This document shows positions 14,458 through 22,363 of a DNA stretch of 32,365 nucleotides, one piece after another. The stretch covers positions 1 to 32,365 of the forward strand of contig DASRIS010000114.1 in NCBI GenBank assembly GCA_035649895.1, written 5' to 3'. The number at the start of each line of letters is the position of its first letter. The stretch's first letter is position 1. Both the position numbers and the translations under genes were made by a program. The DNA is from DASSUC01 sp035649895. Its GTDB lineage: Bacteria > Actinomycetota > Actinomycetes > Mycobacteriales > Micromonosporaceae. Below the pieces are notes generated by a model. The model saw only the letters and a program-made list of their open reading frames with translations, was not told the origin of the DNA and did no database searches.

Positions 14458-15687
14458 GTGAGGGCCCTGGTCGTGGGCGCGGGGCCGGCGGGCCTCGCGG
14501 CCGCGGTGGGCCTGTGCCGCGCGGGCGCGGACGTCCTGGTCTGTGACCGGGACGCCGATGTGGTCAACCGGGGCGCCGCGGTCGGCCTATGGTGGAACGG
14601 CATCGCGGCGCTGCACCGGCTCGGGCTCGCCGACGCGCTGCTGGCCGGGCGGACCGTGGTACGCGACGCGTGCTACCGCAACGCAGCCGGCGACCTGCTC
14701 GCGGCGGTGCCGGCCGCGGAGTTCTTCCCCGACCTCGCCGCCCCGTTCGTCGCGGTGTCCCGGGCCGAGCTGCAACAGCTGCTGTTCGGGGCGGTCGGGG
14801 CGGACCGGGTCCGGCTCAGTGTGGCGCTGAGTGACCTCACCACCGACGCGCGAGGGGTGACCGCACAGCTGTCGGACGGCAGCACGGTGCGGGCCGACCT
14901 GCTGGTGGGCGCCGACGGCGTGCACTCGACCGTGCGCCAGCGTGCCTTTCCTGGCGAGCACCTGAGGTCCACCGGCATGGTGGGCTGGACCGGCGTCGCC
15001 CCGGTGCCGGCCGGCACCCGGACCGGCGTCACCCCGGCGCCGGCCCGCACCTGGCCCGGCGCCGGCCCGGCGCCGACCCGCCCAGACACCGCCTTGCACC
15101 ACCTCGCCGGGCGGGACGGGGGTGTCTTCTTCGCCCCGATGCGGCCCGGCGAGACGTTCTGGGTGGCGCTGGCCACGCCGGCCCGCCGGCCCGGGCGCCA
15201 GCCACCGCAGCGCCACGGCGTGCCGGCCCCGCAGGCAGCGGCGGAGCGGTTCGCCCGGTGGTGGCCGCCAGTGGTCGAGCTGGTCGCGGCGACGCCGCCG
15301 GACGCGCTGGTCGACTTCGCGGTCCACGAGGTACGCGGGCTGCACCGCCTGGTGTCCGGCCGGGTGGTGCTGCTCGGCGACGCCGCCCACGCCATGGCCC
15401 CGCACCTGGCGCAGGGTGTCTGCCAGGCGCTGGAGGACGCGGTCGCGCTGCCCGGCTGCCTGCGCGGCGCGGCCAGCGTCGCCGTGGACCTGCGCGGCTA
15501 CCAGGAGCGCCGGCTGCGGCGCAGCGCCCAGGTCGCGGCGGCGTCCCGGTGGTACGCCCGCAGCCTGGCGCTGCACGACCCGCTGGTGCGCCTCATGCAC
15601 GGCGCCGGGGCCCGGGCCGCGGTACGCCGGGCGGTGCTCGCCCAGGTACGCCAGATCATCACCCCGCCGGGCTACGTCTATGCCTAG
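14458..15687 (+). CDS. FAD-dependent aromatic-type monooxygenase (PHBH fold)
   Basis: The 409-aa protein starts at GTG 14458 and opens with the dinucleotide-binding motif VVGAGPAGLAAAVGL. It carries the DG motif (LLVGADGVHSTVR) and the GD motif (RVVLLGDAAHAMAPHLAQG) of class A flavoprotein monooxygenases, which hydroxylate or epoxidise aromatic and polyketide substrates with NAD(P)H. A Pro/Ala/Arg-rich insert at about residues 180-210, with partly repeated codons (PAGTRTGVTPAPARTW), lies in the substrate domain and is unusual for the family. The start has no strong Shine-Dalgarno, and 133 bp separate it from the aminotransferase gene, with a possible -10 (TAGCAT, 14382-14387). Tailoring of a secondary metabolite is plausible but unproven. 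Confidence 0.9.
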   Translation: MRALVVGAGPAGLAAAVGLCRAGADVLVCDRDADVVNRGAAVGLWWNGIAALHRLGLADALLAGRTVVRDACYRNAAGDLLAAVPAAEFFPDLAAPFVAVSRAELQQLLFGAVGADRVRLSVALSDLTTDARGVTAQLSDGSTVRADLLVGADGVHSTVRQRAFPGEHLRSTGMVGWTGVAPVPAGTRTGVTPAPARTWPGAGPAPTRPDTALHHLAGRDGGVFFAPMRPGETFWVALATPARRPGRQPPQRHGVPAPQAAAERFARWWPPVVELVAATPPDALVDFAVHEVRGLHRLVSGRVVLLGDAAHAMAPHLAQGVCQALEDAVALPGCLRGAASVAVDLRGYQERRLRRSAQVAAASRWYARSLALHDPLVRLMHGAGARAAVRRAVLAQVRQIITPPGYVYA

Positions 15688-15765
15688 CGCCGGTACGCGG
15701 CAGCCTCGAGGAGGCCGTCGGGCTCCACAGCCGCCCTGCTGGGCCGGTGTGAACCGCCTAACTTA

Positions 15766-15786
15766 GATACGGAACGTTTCCGTATC
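15766..15786. promoter_or_regulatory. Perfect palindromic operator for the TetR-type repressor
   Basis: GATACGGAA (15766-15774) and TTCCGTATC (15778-15786) are exact reverse complements around a 3-nt CGT spacer, a typical TetR-family site. It lies 65 bp before the exporter start and overlaps the proposed -35. The TetR gene downstream of the exporter is the likely binder. Confidence 0.8.
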
Positions 15787-15806
15787 GTCGTACCCCTGCC
15801 TAGGCT
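15778..15806 (+). promoter_or_regulatory. Likely promoter of the exporter-tetR operon
   Basis: A TAGGCT -10 hexamer (15801-15806) stands 17 nt after a weak -35 (TTCCGT, 15778-15783). The -35 is embedded in the right arm of the palindrome, so repressor binding would block RNA polymerase directly. Confidence 0.45.
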
Positions 15807-15851
15807 GGTAGATACGAGACTGCACCGTCTAGAAACGCGGGGACCTGCGAG

Positions 15852-17663
15852 ATGCCAGCACAGCCGGACACCGGCCACACCGACACCGGCCACCCCAGGC
15901 GCTGGGCCATCCTCGGCGTCCTCGTGGTCAGCCTGCTCGTCGTCGTGCTCGACAACACCGTGCTCAACGTCGCCATGCGCACGATCGCCGACCCGGTGCA
16001 CGGTCTCGGTGCCAGCCAGGGCGAGCTGGAGTGGGCGATCAACTCGTACACCCTGGTCTTTGCGGGTCTGCTGTTCACCCTCGGTGTGCTGGGGGACCGG
16101 TGGGGCCGGCGCCGGATGCTGCTGTGGGGCCTGGCGCTGTTCGGGGTGGCCTCGCTGGCGTCCGCGTATGCACAGGACCCGGGCCAGCTGGTCGCCGCCC
16201 GGGCCCTGATGGGGGTGGGCGGGGCCGCGGTCATGCCGGCGACCCTCTCGATCATCTCGAACGTCTTCGACCCGCGCGAGCGCGCCCGCGCCATCGGCAT
16301 CTGGGCCAGCGCGGTCGGGCTCGCCGTGGCGATCGGGCCGGTGGTCGGCGGTGCGCTGATGGAGCGCTTCTGGTGGGGCTCGGTCTTCCTCATCAACGTG
16401 CCGGTGCTGGTGGCCGGCACCGTCGCGGTCCTGGTCCTGGTGCCGGAGTCGCGCGACCCCAACCCCGGCCGGCTCGACCTGGTCGGCGTCGCGCTCTCCG
16501 TCGTGGGCCTGGTCGCCCTGGTGTACGGCATCATCGACGGCGGTGAGCACGGCTGGGGCCGGGCCACGGTCTGGGCCGCCATCGGTGTCGGGATAGCCGT
16601 CCTGGTCGCCTTCATCGTCTACGAGCGGTGGGTGGACCACCCGTCGCTGGACGTGCGGCTGTTCCGGGACCCGCGCTTCTCCGCCTCGGTCGGCGCGATC
16701 GGGCTGGTCTTCTTCGCCGCGATGGGCACCTTCTTCTTCATCACGTTCTACCTGCAGACCGTGCGCGGCTACACACCGTTCCAGGCCGGGGTGATGCTGC
16801 TTCCGTTCGCGGTGGCGCAGCTGACGTTCGCGCCGCGCAGCGCGGCCATGGTCCGGCGGTACGGCCCCAAGGCGGTCAGCGCGGTCGGCATGGCCCTGGT
16901 GACGCTGTCGCTGGGCGGGTTTCTCCTGGTCGACGCCGAGACCCCGGTGTGGGCGCTGGCCGGGCTGTTCCTGATGCAGGGCACCGGGATGGCGAACGTG
17001 GTGCCGCCGGCGACCGAGTCGATCGTGGCGACGCTGCCGCGGGAGCGGGCCGGTGTGGGCTCAGCGATCGGCAACACCATGCGCCAGGTCGGCGGGGCGC
17101 TCGGCGTCGCCGTGCTCGGCTCGGTGGTCTCCTCGATCTACCGTGGACAGATGGCGGCACCAACCGCAGGGCTGCCCGAGCCAGCCCGTGAGCTGGCCGC
17201 CGAGTCGATCGCCGGCGGCTACGCGGTGGCCGAGCAGCTCGGTGGGGGAGGCGGGGTGCTGCTTCGCGCGGCTGACGACGCGTTCGTCGAGGCGATGCAC
17301 TGGGCGGCGGCGGGCTCCGCGGTGGTGGCGGCGCTCGGCATGGTCGCTGTGCTGGTCTGGCTGCCGCGCCGGGTCGCGCCGCTGCAGTCGCTGGAGGTGC
17401 CGGCGGCAGGCGTGCCGGCCCCGCAAGGCCGGGCTGCTGATGGCGAGCTCGCGCCGGTCCTGCAGGGCCGGCCCGGTGGCGAGCCTGCGCCGGTCCTGCA
17501 GGGCTGGTCCGGTGGCGAGCCTGCGCCGGTCCCGCTGGGCTGGTCCGGTGGCGAGCCTGCGCCAGAGCCGCAGGCGGCTGGGCTGCCTGCGGCGGTCGGG
17601 CTGCCCACCCCTGCTGATGGCCGGCCTGCCGCCTGGGCGGCCAGGCAGGCCGGGACGAGGTAG
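15852..17663 (+). CDS. MFS drug-exporter, DHA2 (EmrB/QacA) family, 14 TM
   Basis: This 603-aa inner-membrane proton antiporter begins with a short polar head, then TM1 carrying LDNTVLNVAM (the DHA2 D1 motif). Motif A (GVLGDRWGRRRML) follows TM2, and the antiporter motif C (AIGPVVGGAL) lies in TM5. Fourteen hydrophobic segments run to about residue 510. The last about 80 residues are a Pro/Gly-rich cytoplasmic tail built from 12-aa repeats (GEPAPVLQGWSG). The gene is followed 4 nt later by a TetR gene and preceded by a palindromic operator, so it is probably induced by its own substrate. Substrates are likely toxic hydrophobic compounds or an endogenous metabolite; export of the product made by the upstream assembly line is possible but only inferred. 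Confidence 0.95.
   Translation: MPAQPDTGHTDTGHPRRWAILGVLVVSLLVVVLDNTVLNVAMRTIADPVHGLGASQGELEWAINSYTLVFAGLLFTLGVLGDRWGRRRMLLWGLALFGVASLASAYAQDPGQLVAARALMGVGGAAVMPATLSIISNVFDPRERARAIGIWASAVGLAVAIGPVVGGALMERFWWGSVFLINVPVLVAGTVAVLVLVPESRDPNPGRLDLVGVALSVVGLVALVYGIIDGGEHGWGRATVWAAIGVGIAVLVAFIVYERWVDHPSLDVRLFRDPRFSASVGAIGLVFFAAMGTFFFITFYLQTVRGYTPFQAGVMLLPFAVAQLTFAPRSAAMVRRYGPKAVSAVGMALVTLSLGGFLLVDAETPVWALAGLFLMQGTGMANVVPPATESIVATLPRERAGVGSAIGNTMRQVGGALGVAVLGSVVSSIYRGQMAAPTAGLPEPARELAAESIAGGYAVAEQLGGGGGVLLRAADDAFVEAMHWAAAGSAVVAALGMVAVLVWLPRRVAPLQSLEVPAAGVPAPQGRAADGELAPVLQGRPGGEPAPVLQGWSGGEPAPVPLGWSGGEPAPEPQAAGLPAAVGLPTPADGRPAAWAARQAGTR
17442..17570 (+). repeat. 36-bp tandem repeat in the exporter C-terminal tail
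   Basis: Units begin at 17442, 17478, 17514 and 17550 (the last partial), each starting GGCGAGC and encoding a GEPAPVLQGWSG-type dodecapeptide. The units differ by a few substitutions. This lies after the last membrane segment, so expansion is tolerated without touching the transport core. Confidence 0.9.
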
Positions 17664-17667
17664 GCGG

Positions 17668-18294
17668 GTGACGATCGGGCGCACGACACCTAACGCCATC
17701 GGGGCTGCGCGCCCGCCCGGGCGCCCGCGCAGCGTCCGGGCGGACGAGGCCATCATCGAGGCCGTGCTCGACCTGCTCGCCGAAGGCACGCCCGTAGACG
17801 CACTGTCGATCGAGGCGGTCGCGGCCCGAGCCGGGGTGGGCAAGGCCACCATCTACCGGCGCTGGGCCAACAAGGACGCGCTGCTGCTGGACGCGATCCG
17901 GGCGCTGAAGGGCGTACCGCCGCAGCCAGCCGGCGCGTCGCTGCGTGACGACCTGGTGGCGCTGGTGGGCTCGATCAACCGCAGCCAGGACCGGCGCGCC
18001 CTGCGGATCATGCCGTGCCTGGTGCCGGAGGTGCACCGCAACCCGGAGCACTACCGGATCTTCCAGGAGCTGATCGAGCAGCGGCGGGACGTGATGCGCG
18101 GCGTGCTGCGCCGCGGTGTGGAGTCGGGTGAGCTGCGCGCGGACCTCGACATCGAGCTAGCGCTGACTTTGCTGACCGCGCCGATGCTGATCCAGAAGGT
18201 GCTGCGCTGGCACCCCGGCCTGGACGAGGCGACCCTGCCGGAGCAGGTGGTGGACGCCGTCCTCAGGGGCATCACCGCGACAGACCCGCGTTAG
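17668..18294 (+). CDS. TetR/AcrR-family transcriptional repressor
   Basis: From GTG 17668 the protein is 208 aa. The N-terminal helix-turn-helix is clear (LSIEAVAARAGVGKATIYRR, then WANKDALLLDAI), and a TetR ligand-binding C-terminal half follows. The start lies 4 nt after the exporter stop, so the two genes are cotranscribed. A basic, proline-rich arm precedes the HTH (ARPPGRPRS), as in many actinobacterial TetR proteins. It most likely binds the palindrome at 15766-15786 and autoregulates the operon. The frame is open further upstream within the exporter gene, but that is overlap without coding sense. Confidence 0.95.
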   Translation: MTIGRTTPNAIGAARPPGRPRSVRADEAIIEAVLDLLAEGTPVDALSIEAVAARAGVGKATIYRRWANKDALLLDAIRALKGVPPQPAGASLRDDLVALVGSINRSQDRRALRIMPCLVPEVHRNPEHYRIFQELIEQRRDVMRGVLRRGVESGELRADLDIELALTLLTAPMLIQKVLRWHPGLDEATLPEQVVDAVLRGITATDPR

Positions 18295-18827
18295 CCGCCC
18301 TCGCGGCTGGACGCCCGCGTCTTAGGACCATGTCCATCACGGGTTGACGCTGGTTGAAGGACCGACCGCTACGCTGCAACCGGTTCGGGTAGCCAGGGAC
18401 GTCCAGCCAGGCGCGGTAATGGTATTTAGGTGATCTATTCCAAGGGTCAGTGGTTGTACGCAACCAGTGACCGCATGACTGGCTGTCCGGTGTGCCAGTT
18501 GTGCCAGGTCGTTGCGTCAGTGCAAGGATGCGCTGTAGCACGCGGACGGCGACGCCGGTGATGGTGCGCCCGCTGTGTTTGTTCCAGGCTCAACTGCCCT
18601 TGAAGGCGGAAGACCAAGTACGCCGCCCGGCGTGTCGCCTATCCTGGCATCTGGATACCAACCCCGCAGGTCAACCCATCAATCCAGCCCTGATGGACAC
18701 CTCGGTTGTCGGTTCAGTAGGACGACGCGGCCAAGACGGGTTAGATTGTTCTCTTGCCAAGACCGGCATGTCGTACTGTCGGCAAGCCGTCGAGTAGGGC
18801 CAGAATTCGCTTCAATAAGTAGATTCC
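18295..18827. other. Intergenic region with mobile-element debris
   Basis: No intact gene is seen in these 533 bp. The stretch 18447-18614 is a decayed transposase end on the minus strand. An imperfect inverted repeat (GGTCAGTGGTTG / CAACCAGTGACC, one mismatch, 4-nt loop) lies at 18445-18472 over the stop codon of that remnant. From about 18615 the base composition drops towards the lower GC of the following gene. I see no convincing promoter. Confidence 0.6.
18447..18614 (-). pseudogene. IS982-type transposase remnant (C-terminus, frameshifted)
   Basis: Read on the minus strand, three consecutive frames give the end of an IS982-family transposase: LQGQLSLEQ, then HSGRTITGVAVRVLQRILAL, then TWHNWHTGQPVMRSLV followed by AYNH and a stop (complement of 18447-18449). 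The frame changes near 18578 and near 18514. Actinobacterial IS982 transposases end with an IWHN...RSL.AYDH line of this kind. The DDE catalytic core is absent, so the fragment is dead. It marks past insertion at the left edge of the lower-GC patch. Family assignment is from memory of the C-terminal consensus. Confidence 0.7.
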
Positions 18828-19684
18828 ATGGATTGGGGAGGTATGGTCGCCGGGAATCGGGGAGGCGCACAGGGGCCGATTGGGCAGCTACTGGGGTTAA
18901 CCGAGGAGATTCTCGACACGGAACGAGAGTTGAAGCGCGAGCGGTTAATCAACTTTGCCGGAGGGGTAGCTGTCATTATGGGCCCCATCCTGCTCATGAC
19001 GTTGCTGGTGGTTACCGTCCTTACGGTAGGCCGCGTAAACATGACCTCAATCAATTGTGCGGCTATCTTTCCTATTATCTTAGGGCTTGCGGGAACTTTT
19101 TTTTCGCGTTCTACATCACTAATCCACTAGACTGGGGCGGACCGGCTCGCGATTCCTCTCCGGCGGAGCTTCGGCTCAAGCTGTCGTTGCTTCATGAGCA
19201 GAGACGCTTGCGGGCCGCCGAGCTAGCATTGGACGCCAGGTATTCACGTAGTGCGTACAAGGAGACAATTCGATCCGATGTTGCGGAATTTCGGCGGAGG
19301 AGCGGGTACTACCGACGAATCAATAACGGATTTCAATCTATAGTTATCCTTGGTTCGTTGGCGACAACAACGGTATCTGGGATTGCCCTAGATGGGAGTC
19401 CGTACCAATGGATTGCCGTTGGTACAAGCTTCTCAGTGGGGGCGGCGGCCGGATTTACCGGCTACTTCAAGTACCGTGAGCGAGGCTTCTACCTTCAGCA
19501 GACTGCCGATTCTATCGAGCAGGAATGGATGGCGGCGGACCTCGAAATTTTCCGGTATAGAAAGATGCCCAGTGATGAGCATCTGGCTGCGTTGGTGGAG
19601 GAGGTAGAGCGCCTGAAGTCGGAGCAGCGGAAACGGGAGCAAAGCCTTGACCAGCCTTCGGAAGGTCGGCAAGAACCAACCTAG
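18828..19684 (+). pseudogene. SLATT/DUF4231-like membrane protein, reading frame split at a T8 tract
   Basis: The first frame (ATG 18828 or 18843) encodes a polar start, a helix rich in Glu/Arg (TEEILDTERELKRERL) and two membrane segments (FAGGVAVIMGPILLMTLLVV and CAAIFPIILGLAG). It ends prematurely at 19130. Directly after TTTTTTTT (19097-19104) the -1 frame continues sensibly: FAFYITNPL, a coiled region, then RRRSGYYRRINNGFQ, a TM hairpin and FTGYFKYRERGFYLQQTAD, to TAG 19682-19684. The second part matches the SLATT/DUF4231 two-TM fold found in bacterial conflict and nucleotide-signalling systems. The joined product would be about 285 aa with four TM segments. Either a one-base slip destroyed the gene or -1 slippage on T TTT TTT makes the full protein. 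ATG 18843 has GGGGAGG too close (1 nt), so the start is unsure. Lower GC suggests transfer. Confidence 0.65.
19097..19104 (+). other. T8 homopolymer, possible slippery site
   Basis: In the upstream frame this reads ACT TTT TTT TCG, so a T TTT TTT heptamer is in the right phase for -1 ribosomal slippage. Polymerase slippage (phase variation) or a sequencing error of one T would have the same effect. Confidence 0.6.
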
Positions 19685-19856
19685 GCCCCAAGCGTTCGCG
19701 GCCCATGATTTGCAAGGACTTGGCCTATGGCAAGCCTTGTGCCCGGAGAAGTTCCATCGTGTCCAATTACGGGTTGGTGGTCGTGAGCGACACTTGGGAC
19801 CTCGGCCGTGACCGGGTGGTGAGACCGCTCCTGGACGTTCGCCGCGCCCATTCTGC

Positions 19857-20573
19857 TCAACGAGCCGTACGAAGGATGGGGATCGCCTGCCTTTTCTCCT
19901 CCGTCAGGTGCTCCAGCACTATCCCGATTGGTCGTCTAGGTGGTCTGCACTCGATGACGTCTTCCGGTGTCACGATCAGATCGACGCTGAAGTCGTGCTC
20001 GGTCTCGGGCAGCTCGTCATCGACCACTTGAAGTGTGTGCACGGTCGTGACGATCGTCGTCTCCGGTCCGATCAGCCCAGCCTCGGTCAGCAGGGCTACC
20101 TCGATGTCGGAGTAGCCGGCGCCCTTGCCGACCCGCACGCCTCGGCGGTTGACCGCCACGCTGCCGCAGACAACCAGCTCGACCGGGCGCATCTCTGTGA
20201 CACCGATCGTTAACGCTGCCCTGGCCGCACCCTCGCCGGTGGCGATCCTCCCAAAAGGCGGCTGTAACTCAGTTGGGTCGAGCACGTAGAACGGTTCGGG
20301 CGTGGCCAGTCGGGGCACGGCCATATAGAGCAGCTTGCCCTCGCTCAGCGCATTGACGCGTACGGGCAGCTGCGCTCTGTCCGGGTTGGACTTGATGACG
20401 TGGGCGGCCTGCCATACCGCTAAGCCAGCCAGCCGTTCGGCGGCTAGGCCGGCACCGACGAAGTCGGGGATATGGCCGTGGACGTCAGGTGGTGTGGCGC
20501 CTTCTCGCTGTAGGGATGCCCAGACCTGCTCGCGGGCAGCCTGCTTGGCTCGGTCGATCTCGGTGTCCGTCAC
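19857..20573 (-). CDS. 5-formyltetrahydrofolate cyclo-ligase-family protein
   Basis: This 238-aa protein has the family's C-terminal signature GVRVGKGAGYSDIEVALL, which corresponds to the G.R.G.G.GYYD motif binding ATP and folate. It also has the N-terminal helical region and a central KLLYMAVPRL strand. True cyclo-ligases convert 5-formyl-THF to methenyl-THF. The usual GYYDR is GYSDI here, as in the MTHFSD-like branch, so the activity may differ. GTG 20573 is chosen because GGAG (complement of 20581-20584) lies 7 nt upstream; GTG 20579 would be too close. The gene follows the XRE regulator by 10 nt and is cotranscribed with it. Confidence 0.85.
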   Translation of the reverse strand: MTDTEIDRAKQAAREQVWASLQREGATPPDVHGHIPDFVGAGLAAERLAGLAVWQAAHVIKSNPDRAQLPVRVNALSEGKLLYMAVPRLATPEPFYVLDPTELQPPFGRIATGEGAARAALTIGVTEMRPVELVVCGSVAVNRRGVRVGKGAGYSDIEVALLTEAGLIGPETTIVTTVHTLQVVDDELPETEHDFSVDLIVTPEDVIECRPPRRPIGIVLEHLTEEKRQAIPILRTAR

Positions 20574-20583
20574 CGGCACGCTC

Positions 20584-21750
20584 CTATGCCGCGGTCATCA
20601 GGGTCAGGAGCCTGTCGCTGACATCCTGCACCGCTCGCTCGTTGCGCCACGGCCGCAGCTCTCGGGCGGCCATGAAGATGACGTTGAGGCCGCCACCGCC
20701 CCGAGTCTGCTCCACCACATCGATCGCCTTGTGCAGGCGGGCTACCGCGTGGTCAAGCTTGTGCTGGCGGATGCCGGCCAGGGCCAGGTTGCCCAGCACG
20801 ATGGCGGTGGGTTTGTTGCGCCGCCTGAGCAGCTGGCGGGTGGCCTCAAGAACCAGCTCAGCCTTTGCCGGCTTGCCCAGAGACAGCATGCACGAGCCGG
20901 TCAGGCGGCCGGACTGGCTCGGGCAGAACAGCGGGCCAGCCGGGTCATCCGGGGTGATCCGGCCGAAGTGCCCCTCGGCCGCGCCGAGAGCGTCGACGCA
21001 GCTGGTCTCGTCGCCGAGCATGGCGTACGCCTCGCCGACGTGCAGCAGGGCCAGACCAGTCACCACATGGCTGTCGTGCTGGGAGGCGACGGCGGCACGC
21101 TGGGCGAGCACCAAGCCAGCGCGCGGGTCGTTACGGCCATACAGGGCGACAAAGCTCTTGCGCAGCTCGGCGTTTGCCTCGGCCACCACGTCGCGGACCT
21201 GCCGGGCGGCGGCGATGGCCTGGTCGAAGTAGCGTACGGCTGTCGTGTGGTCGCGCCGTTGGGAGGCGTCCCAGACGAGCTGGCCCATCAAGGTGGCCGA
21301 CTCCAGCTCCGCGACCCACAGCTCCCGGCGTACCCGGCCGGTCATGGCGTGGTCGCGCAGGAACAGCACCTGGCCGTGGAGCTGTCCGGCGGCAGCCAGC
21401 AGCGCCGCTGACGGAGCGTGGTCGTATTGCTCATCCAGCCGTTGCACCTGCTCACGTAAGTAGGCCACGGCGACAAGATCGACACTGCGGGGATGCTTGA
21501 GCACATAGTCGAACCGCTCATTGGGCGCAGCCGGTGCCTCGCCCACGTCGGCGAGCAGCGCGCCCAGCTCCTCGACCGAGATCTTGAGCGCCTGGGCCAG
21601 CCGTGGACGGATCCACGGCTGCGGATCGGTGTCGGCCCGCTCCCACCGCACGATGGTCGAACGGTCGAGACCAAGGACCTCGGCGAGCCGTTCCTGGCTG
21701 AGTCCGACCGCCTTGCGGCGGTCGGCGAGGCGGTGCCGTCTCCTGACCAC
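20584..21750 (-). CDS. XRE-family regulator with TPR-like C-terminal domain
   Basis: From GTG 21750 (GGAG 5 nt upstream) the protein is 388 aa. Residues about 5-60 form a Cro/C1-type helix-turn-helix (RRKAVGLSQERLAEVLGLDR, then STIVRWERADTDPQP). The remaining about 300 residues are alpha-helical with repeated Ala/Leu-rich helix pairs (AVRYFDQAIAAARQV, AELVLEATRQLLRRR), resembling the tetratricopeptide-type sensor part of actinobacterial XRE regulators. The ligand is unknown. The gene heads an operon with the cyclo-ligase-like gene and is divergent from a small unknown gene at 22062, with about 310 bp between the starts. Upstream in-frame codons to about 22014 look non-coding. Confidence 0.85.
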   Translation of the reverse strand: MVRRRHRLADRRKAVGLSQERLAEVLGLDRSTIVRWERADTDPQPWIRPRLAQALKISVEELGALLADVGEAPAAPNERFDYVLKHPRSVDLVAVAYLREQVQRLDEQYDHAPSAALLAAAGQLHGQVLFLRDHAMTGRVRRELWVAELESATLMGQLVWDASQRRDHTTAVRYFDQAIAAARQVRDVVAEANAELRKSFVALYGRNDPRAGLVLAQRAAVASQHDSHVVTGLALLHVGEAYAMLGDETSCVDALGAAEGHFGRITPDDPAGPLFCPSQSGRLTGSCMLSLGKPAKAELVLEATRQLLRRRNKPTAIVLGNLALAGIRQHKLDHAVARLHKAIDVVEQTRGGGGLNVIFMAARELRPWRNERAVQDVSDRLLTLMTAA

Positions 21751-22061
21751 GATCACTCCATCTGGCGTGCCGACCGCAACGGACCCAGTTAGGCAGGTCA
21801 TGCAGCGCGACGCAACAACCGTGCAGCATTTCTGCCTCGTTTCCGCAATGTCCACCGTGGGCAGCCGCGCCATACCGTCGCCTCGGCGCCACGGGCGACT
21901 CCAGCCATCCTGGCCCGCCTGGCGAGGCTTCGATGGTCCAGCGGCTGAGAGTTTCTCGGTGCCATAGGCCCCGGCCGGGCGTGAGCCAGCTCCGTCCGGT
22001 CGGGCCGCCACCAAGACCGTAACTGGCCACCAAGACCGTAACTGAAGGAGGGACAGCCGCG
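21751..22061. other. Divergent intergenic region between the XRE gene and the small unknown gene
   Basis: About 310 bp with no supported gene. It must hold promoters for both directions, but no strong hexamer pair can be picked. The only clear structure is a 19-bp tandem repeat at 22007-22044. Confidence 0.5.
22007..22044 (+). repeat. Perfect 19-bp tandem direct repeat before the small unknown gene
   Basis: GCCACCAAGACCGTAACTG occurs at 22007-22025 and again at 22026-22044 with no gap. It ends 2 nt before the GGAGGG ribosome-binding site of the gene at 22062. A repeat of about two helical turns per copy could bind a regulator such as the divergent XRE protein, or lie in the 5' leader. Confidence 0.9.
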
Positions 22062-22355
22062 ATGACTACCACGAACGTGATCGACCGGCCGCTACAGGCC
22101 ATCGAGCCGGATCCGGAACCCTTGCAGGCGTCGTACCTCAACCTGGCGCCAGGAATGCACACCCGCATGGACCGGTGCATCGGTGACGTACCGATGGTGG
22201 AGACCGCCACAACACCCTTCAGCCGGATGGTCATCAGCGTGAACGTCGGCGACATCCAAGCCCTGAACGCCGAGTACGTCGCGGTGGTGGAAGAGTTCGC
22301 CACCGCAGTATGTGCGTTCCGCGACGAGCTACGGGCGCTGGTGGCGGCAGGCTGA
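22062..22355 (+). CDS. Small protein of unknown function (97 aa)
   Basis: ATG 22062 follows AAGGAGGG at good spacing, so translation is likely. The first 45 residues are polar and proline-containing (DRPLQAIEPDPEPLQASYLN, then LAPGMHTRMDR). The second half is a strand (FSRMVISVNVGD) and a helix (EYVAVVEEFATAVCAFRDEL). There is no signal peptide or membrane segment, and I recognise no family. It is divergent from the XRE regulator and convergent with the cupin gene, 8 nt before that gene's stop. The pairing of an XRE/TPR regulator with a small neighbouring protein recurs in actinomycetes, so a regulator-effector pair is possible. Confidence 0.75.
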   Translation: MTTTNVIDRPLQAIEPDPEPLQASYLNLAPGMHTRMDRCIGDVPMVETATTPFSRMVISVNVGDIQALNAEYVAVVEEFATAVCAFRDELRALVAAG

Positions 22356-22363
22356 GCGACCGT

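Noticed and set aside
18272..18541. 89-aa minus-strand open frame as a gene
   Set aside because: It is one frame through the decayed IS982-type tail plus flanking DNA; the conserved transposase line switches frames twice.
18575..19104. Upstream part of the long + frame that ends at 19684
   Set aside because: Before the T8 tract this frame is non-coding in character, while the other frame encodes two membrane segments; only the part after the tract belongs to the protein.
21751..22014. Longer N-terminus for the XRE regulator
   Set aside because: The added residues lack any fold, and GTG 21750 has a well-placed GGAG directly before the helix-turn-helix domain.
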